Shown here piece by piece: positions 16,463 through 25,590 of a stretch of DNA of 64,000 bases (the first letter of the stretch is position 1; each line of letters begins with the position of its first letter). The DNA comes from Candidatus Kapaibacterium sp. Lineage in GTDB: Bacteria; Bacteroidota; Ignavibacteria; Kapaibacteriales; UBA2268. A program made the position numbers and the translations under genes. The notes under the pieces were generated by a model. It worked only from the letters and a program-made list of their open reading frames with translations, did no database searches and was not told where the DNA came from. Location of the stretch: assembly GCA_026390695.1 (NCBI GenBank), contig JAPLFL010000094.1, positions 1 through 64,000 of the forward strand, in the 5' to 3' direction.

Positions 16463-17035
16463 CTACTTCAACAACTTTTCAATTTGTTCGGATAATGCAG
16501 CAGGTGTCACTTTTGAAGGGAAACGATCAACAACATTCCCTTCTTTATCGACAAGAAATTTTGTAAAATTCCACTTAATATCATCACTACCTAATGCCGA
16601 AAGTTCTTTTGTAAGATATTTATAGAGTGGATGCGCCTTTTCGCCATTTACTTCAATTTTATCAAAAATCCGAAAAGTTACTCCATAGTTCAAAGTGCAG
16701 AATTTTTGAATATCTTCATTGGATCCGGGTTCCTGAGCTCCGAACTGATTGCAGGGAAAGCCAATAATTTCCAGTCCCTGATCTTTATATTTCATGTAAA
16801 GCTCTTGCAGACCTTTATATTGTGGTGTATAGCCGCAGTAGCTCGCAACATTTACAATAAGCAGAACTTTCCCCTTGTATTGAGAAAGATTAATTTCTTT
16901 TCCGTCATTTGATTTAGCAGAAAAGTCATAGATAGATTTATTCATGGAAGCACCTTTGCATTGTGAGAAGAAGAACAGTAGTGGCGCTAAAACAGTTATT
17001 AGCGATAAAATCTTATATTTTTTCATTAGTTGCAC
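16463..17035 (-). CDS. Glutathione peroxidase-family peroxidase, lipoprotein-like
   Basis: A 190-aa GPx-fold thiol peroxidase. Peroxidatic Cys67 sits in 'NVASYCGYTPQY', with Gln101 in 'GFPCNQFGAQEPG' and Trp155-Asn156 in 'IKWNFTKFLVD', which together form the usual catalytic tetrad. Cys95 in 'FPCNQ' is the conserved site used as resolving Cys in some members, and Cys113 is another candidate. The N-terminus has a hydrophobic stretch ending 'FFFSQC' (Cys26), which suggests a lipid-anchored, periplasm-facing enzyme. Bacterial members usually take electrons from thioredoxin rather than glutathione. It stands alone, facing the element E1. Confidence 0.92.
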   Translation of the reverse strand: MQLMKKYKILSLITVLAPLLFFFSQCKGASMNKSIYDFSAKSNDGKEINLSQYKGKVLLIVNVASYCGYTPQYKGLQELYMKYKDQGLEIIGFPCNQFGAQEPGSNEDIQKFCTLNYGVTFRIFDKIEVNGEKAHPLYKYLTKELSALGSDDIKWNFTKFLVDKEGNVVDRFPSKVTPAALSEQIEKLLK

Positions 17036-17347
17036 CTAAATTATTAAATTGAACAATGTAATTATTATTTTAAGACGGTTTTGCGGGTAAAATGTTGTTT
17101 TTTTCGACTGTGCATATTCTAAAAGATAAAATCCACTTTCAATTGTCATAGTTATTCGGTAAATTACATTTAAAAAAAAATTCAAAGAATTGATTCTATT
17201 TTTTCTTCCTTAACGCATAGAGATTATATAACGATAGAAATCATCATCCGCCACCCTTTTGTTATCACTTAGCGATTATATATTGGTAGAAAACTAAGTT
17301 CTGCTAACATTTTTTAGCTTCTTTAAGGAGTTTTTCTTGACTGTATT
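17036..17347. other. Intergenic stretch with degenerate GATTATAT repeats
   Basis: About 310 bp upstream of the glutathione peroxidase gene, with no gene. Two similar short repeats, GAGATTATATAACGATAGAA (near 17219) and GCGATTATATATTGGTAGAA (near 17273), occur; a third, GCGATTATATTGTAGAATC, is at about 17788 beyond element E2. Confidence 0.45.
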
Positions 17348-17775
17348 ATATCATTTCCTACTTGAAGGCTGTCATTTGTGCGAATGCAGGAATCCCATAA
17401 AGTGGCACTGGAAGGAGATTCCTGTATACGAGACTGTGTGAAAACTTCAATTTCTGTCATTTGTGTGAATGCAGGAATCCCCTAAAGTGGCACTGGAAGG
17501 AGATTCCTGCATACGAGACTGTGTGAAAACTTCAATTTCTGTCATTTGTGCGAATGCAGGAATCCCCTAAAGTGGCACTGGAAGGAGATTCCTGCATGCG
17601 AGACTGTGTGAAAACTTCAATTTCTGTCATTCCTGCGAATGCAGGAATCCCCTAAAGTGGCACTGGAAGGAGATTCCTGCATACGCAGGAATGACATTTC
17701 ATTGGAATTTCATAGTTTTCACACAGTCTCATGCGGGGAATGACAATAATTCCTAATTCATTAAGGAAATGATAT
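17348..17775. mobile_element. MITE-like composite repeat element E2 with 85-bp tandem units
   Basis: A 428-bp non-coding element with ends ATATCATTTCCTACTTGAAG and (reverse complement) ATATCATTTCCTTAATGAAT, the same two end types as E1 in the opposite order. It contains four tandem 85-bp units starting at 17371, 17456, 17541 and 17626. Each has TGTCATT..GCGAATGCAGGAATCCC, AAAGTGGCACTGGAAGGAG, ATTCCTGCAT, and (except the last) GAGACTGTGTGAAAACTTCA. No spacers separate the units, so it is not a CRISPR array. Confidence 0.75.
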
Positions 17776-17803
17776 TATAAATCTTTCGCGATTATATTGT
17801 AGA

Positions 17804-17833
17804 ATCAAAAAAGGCAGGATCAAGCCTGCCTTT
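17804..17833 (-). terminator. Terminator of the zinc-ribbon gene
   Basis: Read on the minus strand: AAAGGCAGG, loop CTTGAT, CCTGCCTTT, then TTTGATT. It lies about 30 nt after the stop of the gene at 17864-18601. Confidence 0.85.
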
Positions 17834-17863
17834 GTAAATAAATATTAAAATCCTTTGGGGAAA

Positions 17864-18601
17864 TTAAAATGCTTCGAGAGTATCGTCATTAATGATAATG
17901 TCTTCGCTATGAATTATTCTACCACAATGTTCACAAGCATAGATAGTATCAAGATTGTTGCGCATCTCCACTATTTTTTGAGGTGGAACAGCACTGAAAC
18001 AGCCCATACAACTGTTTTTCTTGACTCTGGCAACCGCTTCGGTGTGATATTTCCGAACGCGGTGATAAGCTGCCATGAACTCTTCGCCGATATTTTCCAT
18101 AATGGCTTTACGTATCCTGAAAAGTTCTTTGACCTCTTCATTTTGATCGCTGGCAAGAGTCTCAAATTCTGATTGCTTTTCAGTAAGATTTTTTTCTGCT
18201 TCTTGTAAATCATTCTTTTGAGTTTCAAGAATAGCAACAAGATTATCCTGTTTCATAGATTCAGAGCGTCCTTTTTCGGTAAGCTTGGCATATTCATCCT
18301 TCAAGAAAGCAATTTCCTTCTGAATGGCATCAAATTCTTTATTATTCTTTGCCATAAATTGTTGTTTTGAAAGTTTATCTTCCTTATCTTTCATTTCGCG
18401 CATGCTAATTGAGGAAGTGGAGAGAAAGCGTCTTATATCGTTGAGGATTTCCTCAGTCTCTTTCACGAGAGACTGGGTTTGATTAACCTTTTTTTCGCGT
18501 TCTTTGAGCTGGGAAGGTAAATCGCCGAATTCTTCTTTTAATTCGTCTAATCGGACATCGACATAAGATAAAGCTGCAAGATAATGGATTTGTGATTCCA
18601 T
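17864..18601 (-). CDS. Coiled-coil protein with C-terminal zinc ribbon (COG1579-like)
   Basis: A 245-aa protein. Residues about 10-180 are strongly charged and heptad-like, a long coiled-coil hairpin ('LKEREKKVNQTQSLVKETEEILNDIRRF', 'LSKQQFMAKNNKEFDAIQKEIAFLKDEYAKL'). The C-terminus has a C4 zinc ribbon: 'CMGCFSAVPPQKIVEM' and, 20 residues on, 'ACEHCGRIIH'. This layout is COG1579, a widespread family proposed to bind nucleic acid, without a settled function. It is transcribed after the Nif3 gene with a 40-nt gap, a pairing often seen in Bacteroidota and Firmicutes, and ends at a clear terminator. Confidence 0.88.
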   Translation of the reverse strand: MESQIHYLAALSYVDVRLDELKEEFGDLPSQLKEREKKVNQTQSLVKETEEILNDIRRFLSTSSISMREMKDKEDKLSKQQFMAKNNKEFDAIQKEIAFLKDEYAKLTEKGRSESMKQDNLVAILETQKNDLQEAEKNLTEKQSEFETLASDQNEEVKELFRIRKAIMENIGEEFMAAYHRVRKYHTEAVARVKKNSCMGCFSAVPPQKIVEMRNNLDTIYACEHCGRIIHSEDIIINDDTLEAF

Positions 18602-18641
18602 TTGTTTTCACCATTTATTTATTATAAGTAATTTTTCATTA

Positions 18642-19478
18642 TTAATTATTTGATAGATAACCTTGTTGAAATTTAGTAAAATTTTCTTCGGGAAAGAATC
18701 GGACAGGGTTGGTTAAGGCTTTTGATCTTTTTACGAATTCGAGATCAGCTCCGGTATTTTCCGAAATAAATTTTTGTAGTCCTTCGGGAACAAATTGTTC
18801 CATTTCATAATGTCCAGGATCTATTATCATCATTTTTCCCTGAACACGATGAAACGTGTGATAGGTAATATCAGCCGTAATAAACGCATCTGCACCCGAT
18901 TTCAGAGCATCATTTAAAAATGAAGAGCCTGAGCCGCCAACGATAGCAATCCGCTCGATTAAATAATTTTTCCCTTCGCAATATCTTATCGGTGAATTGC
19001 AAATTTCGGACACTTTTTTTATAAATTCCAAATATGGAACAGGTTGTTTCGTGTGAGCAAGAATTCCCATTCCACAGCTCTGAATGCTTGGATCTGGAAT
19101 AAGGAACCCATCATTTATCAGATCAAGTTTATCAGCAAATATTTTACTTGTTCCACCTATAAAAGAATCAAAATTCGTATGAATTGCAACCAGAGCGATG
19201 TTATTACGAATTAGTTCTGAGCAGAGCTGGCCGACTCTTTCATTTTCTGTTATAGATAAAATGGGATTAAAGATAAGGGGATGAAAAGTAATAATGCAGT
19301 CTGAACCTAATTCAATTGCTTCTTTAATAATTTCAGGCGTTACTTCGAGAGTTATCAGGATTCTCTTCACAAAATTTCTACCGCTCTGAATTTGCAGTCC
19401 TATCCTATCGTTTGCCATGGCAGTCGAAGCGGGCAGGCTTTTTTCTATTATGCTCAATAAATTCTCAAGAATCATCAA
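18642..19478 (-). CDS. Nif3-like dinuclear metal centre protein
   Basis: A 278-aa NIF3/YbgI-type protein. Family marks: 'ANDRIGLQIQSG' near the start, 'DCIITFHPLIFNPI' (metal-binding His), 'VAIHTNFDS', 'IAIVGGSGSSFLNDALKSGADAFITADITYHTFH', and 'IIDPGHYEMEQFVPEGLQKFI' with the final metal-binding His and Glu. The usual short form of the family is about 250-280 aa; the long form with an inserted domain is absent here. Members form hexamers with a two-metal site; a GTP cyclohydrolase-like role has been proposed. It is the first gene of a two-gene operon with the zinc-ribbon protein. Confidence 0.93.
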   Translation of the reverse strand: MMILENLLSIIEKSLPASTAMANDRIGLQIQSGRNFVKRILITLEVTPEIIKEAIELGSDCIITFHPLIFNPILSITENERVGQLCSELIRNNIALVAIHTNFDSFIGGTSKIFADKLDLINDGFLIPDPSIQSCGMGILAHTKQPVPYLEFIKKVSEICNSPIRYCEGKNYLIERIAIVGGSGSSFLNDALKSGADAFITADITYHTFHRVQGKMMIIDPGHYEMEQFVPEGLQKFISENTGADLEFVKRSKALTNPVRFFPEENFTKFQQGYLSNN

Positions 19479-19674
19479 TCTCCCGATTCAAAGCGAACTT
19501 TGTGATTATTCATCCTTTTGTTCGACATTTATATTTTCAAATTACACTTTCCACAATTGTAAATTACAAAAAATCGCTCACCTGTACAATTATCTCATGT
19601 TAATTTCGTGATTTATCTGAATTTTGTATCGAATTTTAATAAATATTAAGTTAAAGTAACTCAAAAGTATATAA

Positions 19675-20403
19675 TTGAAATCAAATTTTGAAATTTTCAC
19701 AGCAATTGTTTTTGTTCTATTTTTTGGATTAAGCAGCTCTGATGCTTATTCTCAAATGAAAGGTGTCCCTGAATCCAGAAAGCCGTTCAATGAAGACAGC
19801 GTCTTTATTTTTGAATCACCGCGTACATTAATTAGTGTACAATCTAAGGACAATGAAATAAGAAATGCTTATGGTTTGGAATTACTTTTTTCAAATAATG
19901 GCTTTGCAGGCGGGTTCTTCTTTGATAAAAGATTGGGGAAAGGATTTTTTGCTTTTGCAGATGCTTTTATTTCTAACGCCAGAAATACGGACGAAATTCC
20001 TGCTTACGATCCTTATTATTACCAGTATGTGCCCGGAAAGATCAACAGCTTGATAATGATCCCGCTGAGTTTCGGTCTTCAGAAATTTATTTTGGAGGAT
20101 GTTTTGTTTGAGAATTTGAAACCATACTTTGAAGCCGGAGCAGGTCCAACCTTTATTTTTGCAGCACCCTACGATTACAAAGCGCTCTTGCCGAATATCT
20201 TCAAAGGAAATTCTTATACAAGGTTGAACACATTTCTCGGTTTCGGTGTTAATATGGGTAGTATAGCCAATTCGTTCTTAGGGCTGAATATCCGTTATTA
20301 TTACATTCCGTTTGGTGGAAATGGTATTGAAAGCGTAATTGATCATCCGATTAAGGATTTCGGTGGAATATTTCTGTCTCTTAAATTAGGAACAAGATTT
20401 TAG
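19675..20403 (+). CDS. Probable outer-membrane beta-barrel protein
   Basis: A 242-aa protein with a TTG start; this start gives a good signal peptide (SNFEIFTAIVFVLFFGLSSSDAYS). The mature part has barrel-like strands: 'GLELLFSNNGFAGGFFFDKRLGKGFFAFADAFIS', 'SLIMIPLSFGLQKFI', 'PYFEAGAGPTFIFAAP', 'LGLNIRYYYIPF', and it ends 'FLSLKLGTRF', a strand with C-terminal Phe recognised by BAM. The pattern resembles small porin-like proteins of FCB bacteria. Function unknown. It is divergent from nif3 (about 195 nt between) and stands alone. Confidence 0.72.
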   Translation: MKSNFEIFTAIVFVLFFGLSSSDAYSQMKGVPESRKPFNEDSVFIFESPRTLISVQSKDNEIRNAYGLELLFSNNGFAGGFFFDKRLGKGFFAFADAFISNARNTDEIPAYDPYYYQYVPGKINSLIMIPLSFGLQKFILEDVLFENLKPYFEAGAGPTFIFAAPYDYKALLPNIFKGNSYTRLNTFLGFGVNMGSIANSFLGLNIRYYYIPFGGNGIESVIDHPIKDFGGIFLSLKLGTRF

Positions 20404-20661
20404 AATTGTTTATGGAAAAATAACTCTGGTCTGAGTGGCGCGAAATTTGAAGGAGAAAAGATATTGATTTGAGTTTTTATAATTATTGATTTTGACTTAT
20501 TGAATTTTGTAAAATTAAAATAATTGTATTTTCATTTGAGTTTAAATAATTAACTATAAATGTATTTTCCCTCAATCCCGATCTCCAATTTGACTCGAAC
20601 TTCTGATTAAATATCCAACGATTGAACAAAAAATTAATTCCTTTACAATATTTATTCAATC

Positions 20662-20700
20662 AAAGACATCTTTTAATACTACTAAGATGTCTTTTTTTTT
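20662..20700 (+). terminator. Strong hairpin terminator
   Basis: AAAGACATCTT (20662-20672), short loop, AAGATGTCTTT (20683-20693), then Ts. An outer TCAATC/GATTGA pair extends it. It lies about 260 nt after the outer-membrane protein gene. Confidence 0.75.
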
Positions 20701-20761
20701 GATTGAACATCCTTTTTTATTAAAGTTATTCAAAATAAACTAATTAATCACTCTTTACAAT

Positions 20762-20980
20762 TTGTCTCTAATACTATTTACGAAGAAGATACATCTTTTT
20801 AAGAAGGAAAAACATCTTTTTAAGGAGGAAAATACTCTTCTAAAGGAGGAAAATACTCTTTTAAAGGAGGAAAATACTCTTTTAAAGGAGGAAAATACTC
20901 TTTTAAAGGAGGAAAATACTCTTTTAAAGGAGGAAAATACTCTTTTACTCTTTTTACAGATTCAAAGAGAGGTTATTTAA
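20762..20980 (+). repeat. 21-bp tandem repeat with Shine-Dalgarno-like core; encodes KEENTLL heptads if translated
   Basis: From about 20780 to 20955 the unit AAAGGAGGAAAATACTCTTTT repeats six times or so, preceded by two or three degenerate units (AAGAAGGAAAAACATCTTTT). The period of 21 is a multiple of 3, so one frame stays open: a TTG-started 72-codon frame reading KKEKHLF then KEENTLL repeated, with two Leu every seven residues. Each unit carries AAAGGAGG, a near-perfect anti-Shine-Dalgarno match, but no ATG follows any copy. It may be a real small coiled-coil peptide, an RNA element that attracts ribosomes, or simple slippage DNA. I call it a repeat and leave coding open. Confidence 0.75.
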
Positions 20981-21220
20981 TTAAAAAATACTCTTGATTG
21001 TGTTAGTTATATCTTCGACAATCTAAATATTATCATTGACAGATTAAATTATACATTTGATTCCTTAAAAACAATATTTGACAAATTAATAAATACTTTG
21101 GTATTCATCAGTTTTATTAAATTCTATCATAATTCAATTATTGTATTTGTTCATTTTATACTTGTTACCATAAATTATAATATCAACAATATTAATCCCA
21201 AATATTTCATTAGGCAAAAG

Positions 21221-21300
21221 AAAATCCCCCTACCCCCATTTTCAAAGGGGGATTTAACTAAATTCCCCTCACCCGCAAAAGAGGGGCAGAGGAGATTTAA
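21221..21300. repeat. C/G-rich dyad repeats (same family as 809-1160)
   Basis: AAAATCCCCCTACCCCCATTTTCAAAGGGGGATTT followed by TTCCCCTCACCCGCAAAAGAGGGGCAGAGGAGATTT-type sequence, here given only in outline: two C-rich arms facing G-rich arms. The rest of the 20404-21511 gap is AT-rich with no gene seen apart from the tandem repeat and hairpin listed. Confidence 0.7.
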
Positions 21301-21410
21301 GAAAGCTCTTTATTAGCATATAATATTTCAATTACGTTAAATCTTAATGAAATATTTGGGTTAATGAAATCAAATCATTCTTAATTTTTAATTTTGCATT
21401 TTACATTAAT

Positions 21411-21442
21411 AAAAAAGCCCCTTCTTTCACGAAGAGGCTTTC
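21411..21442 (-). terminator. Terminator at the end of the ATP synthase operon
   Basis: On the minus strand AAAGCCTCTTC, loop GTGAAA, GAAGGGGCTTT then TTTATT. One internal mismatch. It lies about 70 nt after atpG. Confidence 0.8.
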
Positions 21443-21511
21443 CAAATTTTTAATCATCGAATACTTTATAAACTTTCTGATGTTTAAGAAATTTATAAAC
21501 TCAGGTTATTT

Positions 21512-22396
21512 TTAACTTTTCTTCAAGGCTTCGGCTCCACCGACAATCTCTAACATTTCTTTGGTAATTGCTGCCTGACGTTCTTTGTTATAAACAAGTT
21601 GAAGATTATGAATAAGATCTCTGGCGTTGGTTGTTGCATTATCCATTGCCATCATTCTTGCGGCTTGTTCGGCGGCATTAGATTCAAGAAGTGTGCGGAA
21701 CATCTGAATATCGAGTAATTTTGGCAGAAGTTCATCCATAATTTCTGTTTGTCCGGGCTCAAAGATATAATCGGTTGTTACTGCTTTCTTTTCTGCTTGG
21801 TGAGTTTGGATAGGTAGCAGAGTTTTGATTGAAGGTAATTGTTTTATAATATTAATAAACTCGTTAAAATAAACCAAAACTAAATCATAAGTCCCATCGG
21901 CGTATCCATTTTTAACAATACTGATCACATCTTTGGCAGTTTGAAATTTTAATGGCTGATAAATACCCTGAAATTCGGCAATAATAGGAAATTTTTCCTT
22001 AGAAAGGGTAATACATCCACGTTTTCCAACTGGTAGTAATGAAATCTTTGCGTTTGGATATTCATTTAACATATTTTGTTTTAAATTAACCATAGCAGAT
22101 CTTACAAGATTGGTGTTAAAACTGCCGCACAGCCCGCGATCAGAGGTAACGATTATCACTGCAATGGATTTAACTTCTTTATGCTTCAAAACCAGGGGAT
22201 GTGAATAATCATCTCCAACATTAGCAACTAAATTTGAAAGCATTTCTTCCATTTTTTTTACGTAAGGACGGGCATTCATGATTGCGTCCTGAGCACGGCG
22301 AAGCTTGGCTGCTGAAATCATCTTCATCGCCTGAGTAATTTTCGCAGTACTTTTGATCGCATTAATTCTGCGCATCATATCTCTTAAAGTTGCCAT
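21512..22396 (-). CDS. atpG: F-type ATP synthase gamma subunit
   Basis: A 294-aa central-stalk subunit. The N-terminal helix 'MATLRDMMRRINAIKSTAKITQAMKMISAAKLRRAQ', 'ITSDRGLCGSFNTNLVR'-like block ('VTSDRGLCGSFNTNLV') and the C-terminal 'AARMMAMDNATTNARDLIHNLQLVYNKERQAAITKEMLEIVGGAEAL' are all diagnostic. It rotates inside the alpha/beta hexamer and couples proton flow to ATP synthesis. It is the last gene of the operon, separated from atpA by hldD. The beta and epsilon genes are not in this window. Confidence 0.98.
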   Translation of the reverse strand: MATLRDMMRRINAIKSTAKITQAMKMISAAKLRRAQDAIMNARPYVKKMEEMLSNLVANVGDDYSHPLVLKHKEVKSIAVIIVTSDRGLCGSFNTNLVRSAMVNLKQNMLNEYPNAKISLLPVGKRGCITLSKEKFPIIAEFQGIYQPLKFQTAKDVISIVKNGYADGTYDLVLVYFNEFINIIKQLPSIKTLLPIQTHQAEKKAVTTDYIFEPGQTEIMDELLPKLLDIQMFRTLLESNAAEQAARMMAMDNATTNARDLIHNLQLVYNKERQAAITKEMLEIVGGAEALKKS

Positions 22397-22450
22397 TGTT
22401 ATTTATTCCTTAATTATTACTTTTCAAATTTAAGTTTTATTAAAATCTTA

Positions 22451-23416
22451 TTATAAATACTGCCAGTCTTGATTCAAATGAGTACGGACATAATCTGCGA
22501 TACTTGTTTCCAAAGAATCAAAACTAAATTTAATGCCTGTATTGGTTAATTTAGTCATTTCAGCACATGTATAATTCTGATATTGCTTGGAAATATCGTC
22601 TGGCATGTCAACATATTCAATATCAACAGGCTTGTCCAAGGCATTGAAGACAGCGTTTGCAAGTTCATTCCAAGAATGCGCTTTGCCTGTTCCGAGATTA
22701 TAAATACCATGAATATTATCGTCATTAAAAATAGTCCATAACAAATTACAAACATCTTTGATATAAACAAAATCGCGCAGTTGCCCGCCATCGGGATAAT
22801 CAGAATGATTAGTTTTAAAGAGTTTGACTTTTCCGGTATCTCTAATTTGATTATGCGCTTTATAAATCATACTGGCCATTTCGCCCTTATGATATTCATT
22901 TGGCCCGAAAACATTAAAGAATTTCAGACCGACTAATTTTTTATCGAATCCTCTTTCTAAAACCCATAGATCGAACAATTGTTTTGAAAATCCATAAAGA
23001 TTTAGAGGTTTTAAATGAAAGAACTCAGCATCGCCATAGCCGGCAGCTCCATTACCATAAGTAGCGGCGCTGCTGGCATAAATCATCTTAATTTCATTTC
23101 TAATAGCAAATTCTGCAATATCTTTGCTATAGGAAAAATTATTGTTCAACAGATAATCGGCGTCTTTTTCCGTCGTTGTGCTGCATGCCCCAAAATGAAT
23201 TATTCCGCTAATCTTACCATCATAAACTTTATTAAGTAATTTATTGCGGAATACATCTTTATTTTCATAGTACAAGAATTGTTTACCGACTAAATTTTTC
23301 CATTTTTCACCGTGTCCGAGATGGTCAACAACCAAAACATCACTAAATCCATGCTGATTAAGATAATGTAAAAAGCATGAACCGATAAAACCTGCACCAC
23401 CGGTAAGCAAAATCAT
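22451..23416 (-). CDS. hldD: ADP-L-glycero-D-manno-heptose 6-epimerase
   Basis: A 321-aa extended short-chain dehydrogenase. The NAD(P) site is TGGAGFIGS (residues 5-13); 'ACSTTTEKDADYLLNNNF', 'YASSAATYG' and the Tyr-x3-Lys pair in 'NLYGFSKQ' form the active site; 'FFNVFGPNEYHKG' and 'GGQLRDFVYIKDV' are typical of HldD/RfaD. It converts ADP-D-glycero- to ADP-L-glycero-manno-heptose for the LPS inner core. Its start is 3 nt after the atpA stop and it precedes atpG by 54 nt, so it lies inside the ATP synthase operon, an unusual place. Cytoplasmic enzyme. Confidence 0.93.
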   Translation of the reverse strand: MILLTGGAGFIGSCFLHYLNQHGFSDVLVVDHLGHGEKWKNLVGKQFLYYENKDVFRNKLLNKVYDGKISGIIHFGACSTTTEKDADYLLNNNFSYSKDIAEFAIRNEIKMIYASSAATYGNGAAGYGDAEFFHLKPLNLYGFSKQLFDLWVLERGFDKKLVGLKFFNVFGPNEYHKGEMASMIYKAHNQIRDTGKVKLFKTNHSDYPDGGQLRDFVYIKDVCNLLWTIFNDDNIHGIYNLGTGKAHSWNELANAVFNALDKPVDIEYVDMPDDISKQYQNYTCAEMTKLTNTGIKFSFDSLETSIADYVRTHLNQDWQYL

Positions 23417-23419
23417 AAT

Positions 23420-24973
23420 TTATTTCAAAGACTTTTTAAATGTTTCAACAAATTTACTAATAGCTTCATTCAATTTAGCTTCAATTTCGGTTGTTAAAGA
23501 TTTAACTTCGATAATTGAATAAAGTAAATTCGAATAATTATCATCAAGATACTGGAAAAACTCTTTTTCAAAACGAGCAAGTGATTCGACGGGCAAAGGA
23601 TCTAAATATCCGTTTGTTGCACAGAAAATCAAAGCAACTTGTTTTTCAACTTTTACAGGAGAAAATTGTTTTTGTTTTGTAATTTCAGTTAATCGTGAAC
23701 CACGGCGAAGCTGCTTTTGGGTTGATTCATCAAGATCAGAGCCAAATTTAGCAAAAGCCTCTAATTCCCTGAACATTGCAAGTTCAAGTTTAAGCGGACC
23801 AGCAACCTTTTTCATAGCTTTTATTTGGGCATTACCACCTACACGTGAAACAGAGATACCAATATTTAAAGCAGGACGAATTCCAGCATTAAATAAGTTT
23901 GGTTCAAGATAAATCTGACCATCGGTAATAGAGATAACGTTAGTCGGGATGTAAGCCGAAACGTCACCAGCTTGTGTTTCAATCACAGGAATAGCAGTAA
24001 GAGAGCCACCACCCATTTTATCGGAGAATTTTGCAGCACGTTCCAATAAACGTGAATGCAAATAGAAGATATCTCCCGGATAGGCTTCACGTCCAGGTGG
24101 GCGGCGAAGCAACAAAGATACCTGACGATAAGCAGCAGCTTGTTTGGACAAATCATCATAGATAATTAAAGCATGTTTTCCATTATCGCGGAAATATTCT
24201 CCCATGGAGCAACCGCAATAAGGAGCAACAAACTGCATTGATGCAGGATCAGAAGCATTGGCAGCAACAATAATCGTATAATCCATGGCTCCGTATTGCT
24301 CAAGGTAAGCAACAACGTTAGCAACGGTCGATCCTTTTTGTCCAATCGCAACATAGATACAGTAAACAGGCTCAATACCAAGTTTTTTTGCTTCTTCAGT
24401 ATGAGTGAATTTCTGATTAATGATCATATCCATACAAATTGCTGTTTTACCGGTTTGGCGATCGCCAATAACAAGCTCGCGCTGACCACGTCCAATCGGA
24501 ATCAAAGCATCAATGGCCTTTAATCCGGTCTGTACCGGTTCTTTAACCGGTTGACGGAAGATTACGCCCGGTGCTTTACGTTCGATAGGTAAGAACTCTG
24601 TAGTTTTCACAGGGCCTTTACCGTCGATAGGAGCACCTAATGGGTTTACAACTCTACCTAAAAGTTCATTACCAACAGGTACTGATGCAATTCTTCCTGT
24701 TCGGCGAACAGTATCACCTTCTTTAACAAGGCTGTCCTCGCCGAAAAGCATGATACCAACATTATCTTCTTCAAGATTAAGTACCATACCAAATACATCA
24801 TTTGGAAACTGAACAAGTTCAGAAGCCATTACTTTATTTAAACCATAGACGTGTGCAACACCATCACCGACTTGCAATACTGTACCAACTTCATAGATAT
24901 CGGCTTCATTTTCAAAGCCTGATAACTGACGGCGTAAAATCGCCGATATTTCTTCTGGTCTGACATCTGCCAT
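23420..24973 (-). CDS. atpA: F-type ATP synthase alpha subunit
   Basis: A 517-aa subunit. The nucleotide-binding P-loop is GDRQTGKT (residues 170-177); '[28 protein letters not shown]' and '[36 protein letters not shown]' are classic alpha signatures, the latter with the arginine finger region. Length matches the family (about 500-520). It alternates with beta in the F1 head. It follows atpH with a 54-nt gap. Confidence 0.99.
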   Translation of the reverse strand: MADVRPEEISAILRRQLSGFENEADIYEVGTVLQVGDGVAHVYGLNKVMASELVQFPNDVFGMVLNLEEDNVGIMLFGEDSLVKEGDTVRRTGRIASVPVGNELLGRVVNPLGAPIDGKGPVKTTEFLPIERKAPGVIFRQPVKEPVQTGLKAIDALIPIGRGQRELVIGDRQTGKTAICMDMIINQKFTHTEEAKKLGIEPVYCIYVAIGQKGSTVANVVAYLEQYGAMDYTIIVAANASDPASMQFVAPYCGCSMGEYFRDNGKHALIIYDDLSKQAAAYRQVSLLLRRPPGREAYPGDIFYLHSRLLERAAKFSDKMGGGSLTAIPVIETQAGDVSAYIPTNVISITDGQIYLEPNLFNAGIRPALNIGISVSRVGGNAQIKAMKKVAGPLKLELAMFRELEAFAKFGSDLDESTQKQLRRGSRLTEITKQKQFSPVKVEKQVALIFCATNGYLDPLPVESLARFEKEFFQYLDDNYSNLLYSIIEVKSLTTEIEAKLNEAISKFVETFKKSLK

Positions 24974-25027
24974 AATTTATTAGCCTTAATATAAAAAAAA
25001 ATTCAAAATTTATTAATTAGTGATTAG

Positions 25028-25570
25028 TTAAGCTTCAGATATTAAACTCTTGTACATGAGATCAAGCTGATTTTTTACCGAAGCATCAAAAACCCAATCG
25101 TGGATATTAATAGTGAATCCACCCTTGAGACTTTTATCAATTTTATATTCAGGAAGAACTGTCATTTTTGAATATTCTCCGATTTTTTCAACTAATCTGT
25201 TTTTAAGTTCATCACTGAGTTCAGTTGCAGAGTGTACGTCAATTGGCAGCAGGTTATTATCAGAATTATACTGAATTTCATATTGCTCTAAGATATCATC
25301 GAAAAGTGATTCACGGCGCTTTTTGGTTAGTAAAACAAAAAATGCCATAGTCAATTTAGATAACTGTGCTTCAAATATTTCCTGAAAAATTTTAACTTTA
25401 CGCCAGTGCTGTATTATAGGGCTATGGATGAGCATCTTCAGTTCTCGCGATGAATGAATGACATCCCTCATTATCTGGAAATCACTTTTGACTCTATCGG
25501 TGATTCCATTTTCTTTGGCAAGATCGAATAATGCTTTTGCATAGCGGGCAGATACTTTTTGTTCTTTCAT
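25028..25570 (-). CDS. atpH: F-type ATP synthase delta subunit
   Basis: A 180-aa peripheral-stalk protein (OSCP homologue). 'VSARYAKALFDLAKENG' at the N-terminus is the family opening, and 'IDKSLKGGFTINIHDWVFDASVKNQLDLMYKSL' near the end matches the conserved delta C-terminus ('GGF.I.....D.S....L..L'). It joins F1 to the b-subunit stalk. It sits between atpF and atpA, the standard place. Confidence 0.95.
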   Translation of the reverse strand: MKEQKVSARYAKALFDLAKENGITDRVKSDFQIMRDVIHSSRELKMLIHSPIIQHWRKVKIFQEIFEAQLSKLTMAFFVLLTKKRRESLFDDILEQYEIQYNSDNNLLPIDVHSATELSDELKNRLVEKIGEYSKMTVLPEYKIDKSLKGGFTINIHDWVFDASVKNQLDLMYKSLISEA

Positions 25571-25590
25571 TGTTGCATTACTCCGATGGC

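Noticed and set aside
16009-16495. Two apparent short genes (minus 16009-16212, plus 16253-16495)
   Set aside because: They are the E1 repeat and its flank read as codons (CHSCECRNP-type peptides). No conserved domain or proper start.
17371-17710. CRISPR-like array
   Set aside because: The 85-bp units are contiguous, contain internal palindromes and have no variable spacers; no cas genes are in the window.
20780-20955. CRISPR-like short repeats
   Set aside because: The 21-bp units abut each other without spacers.
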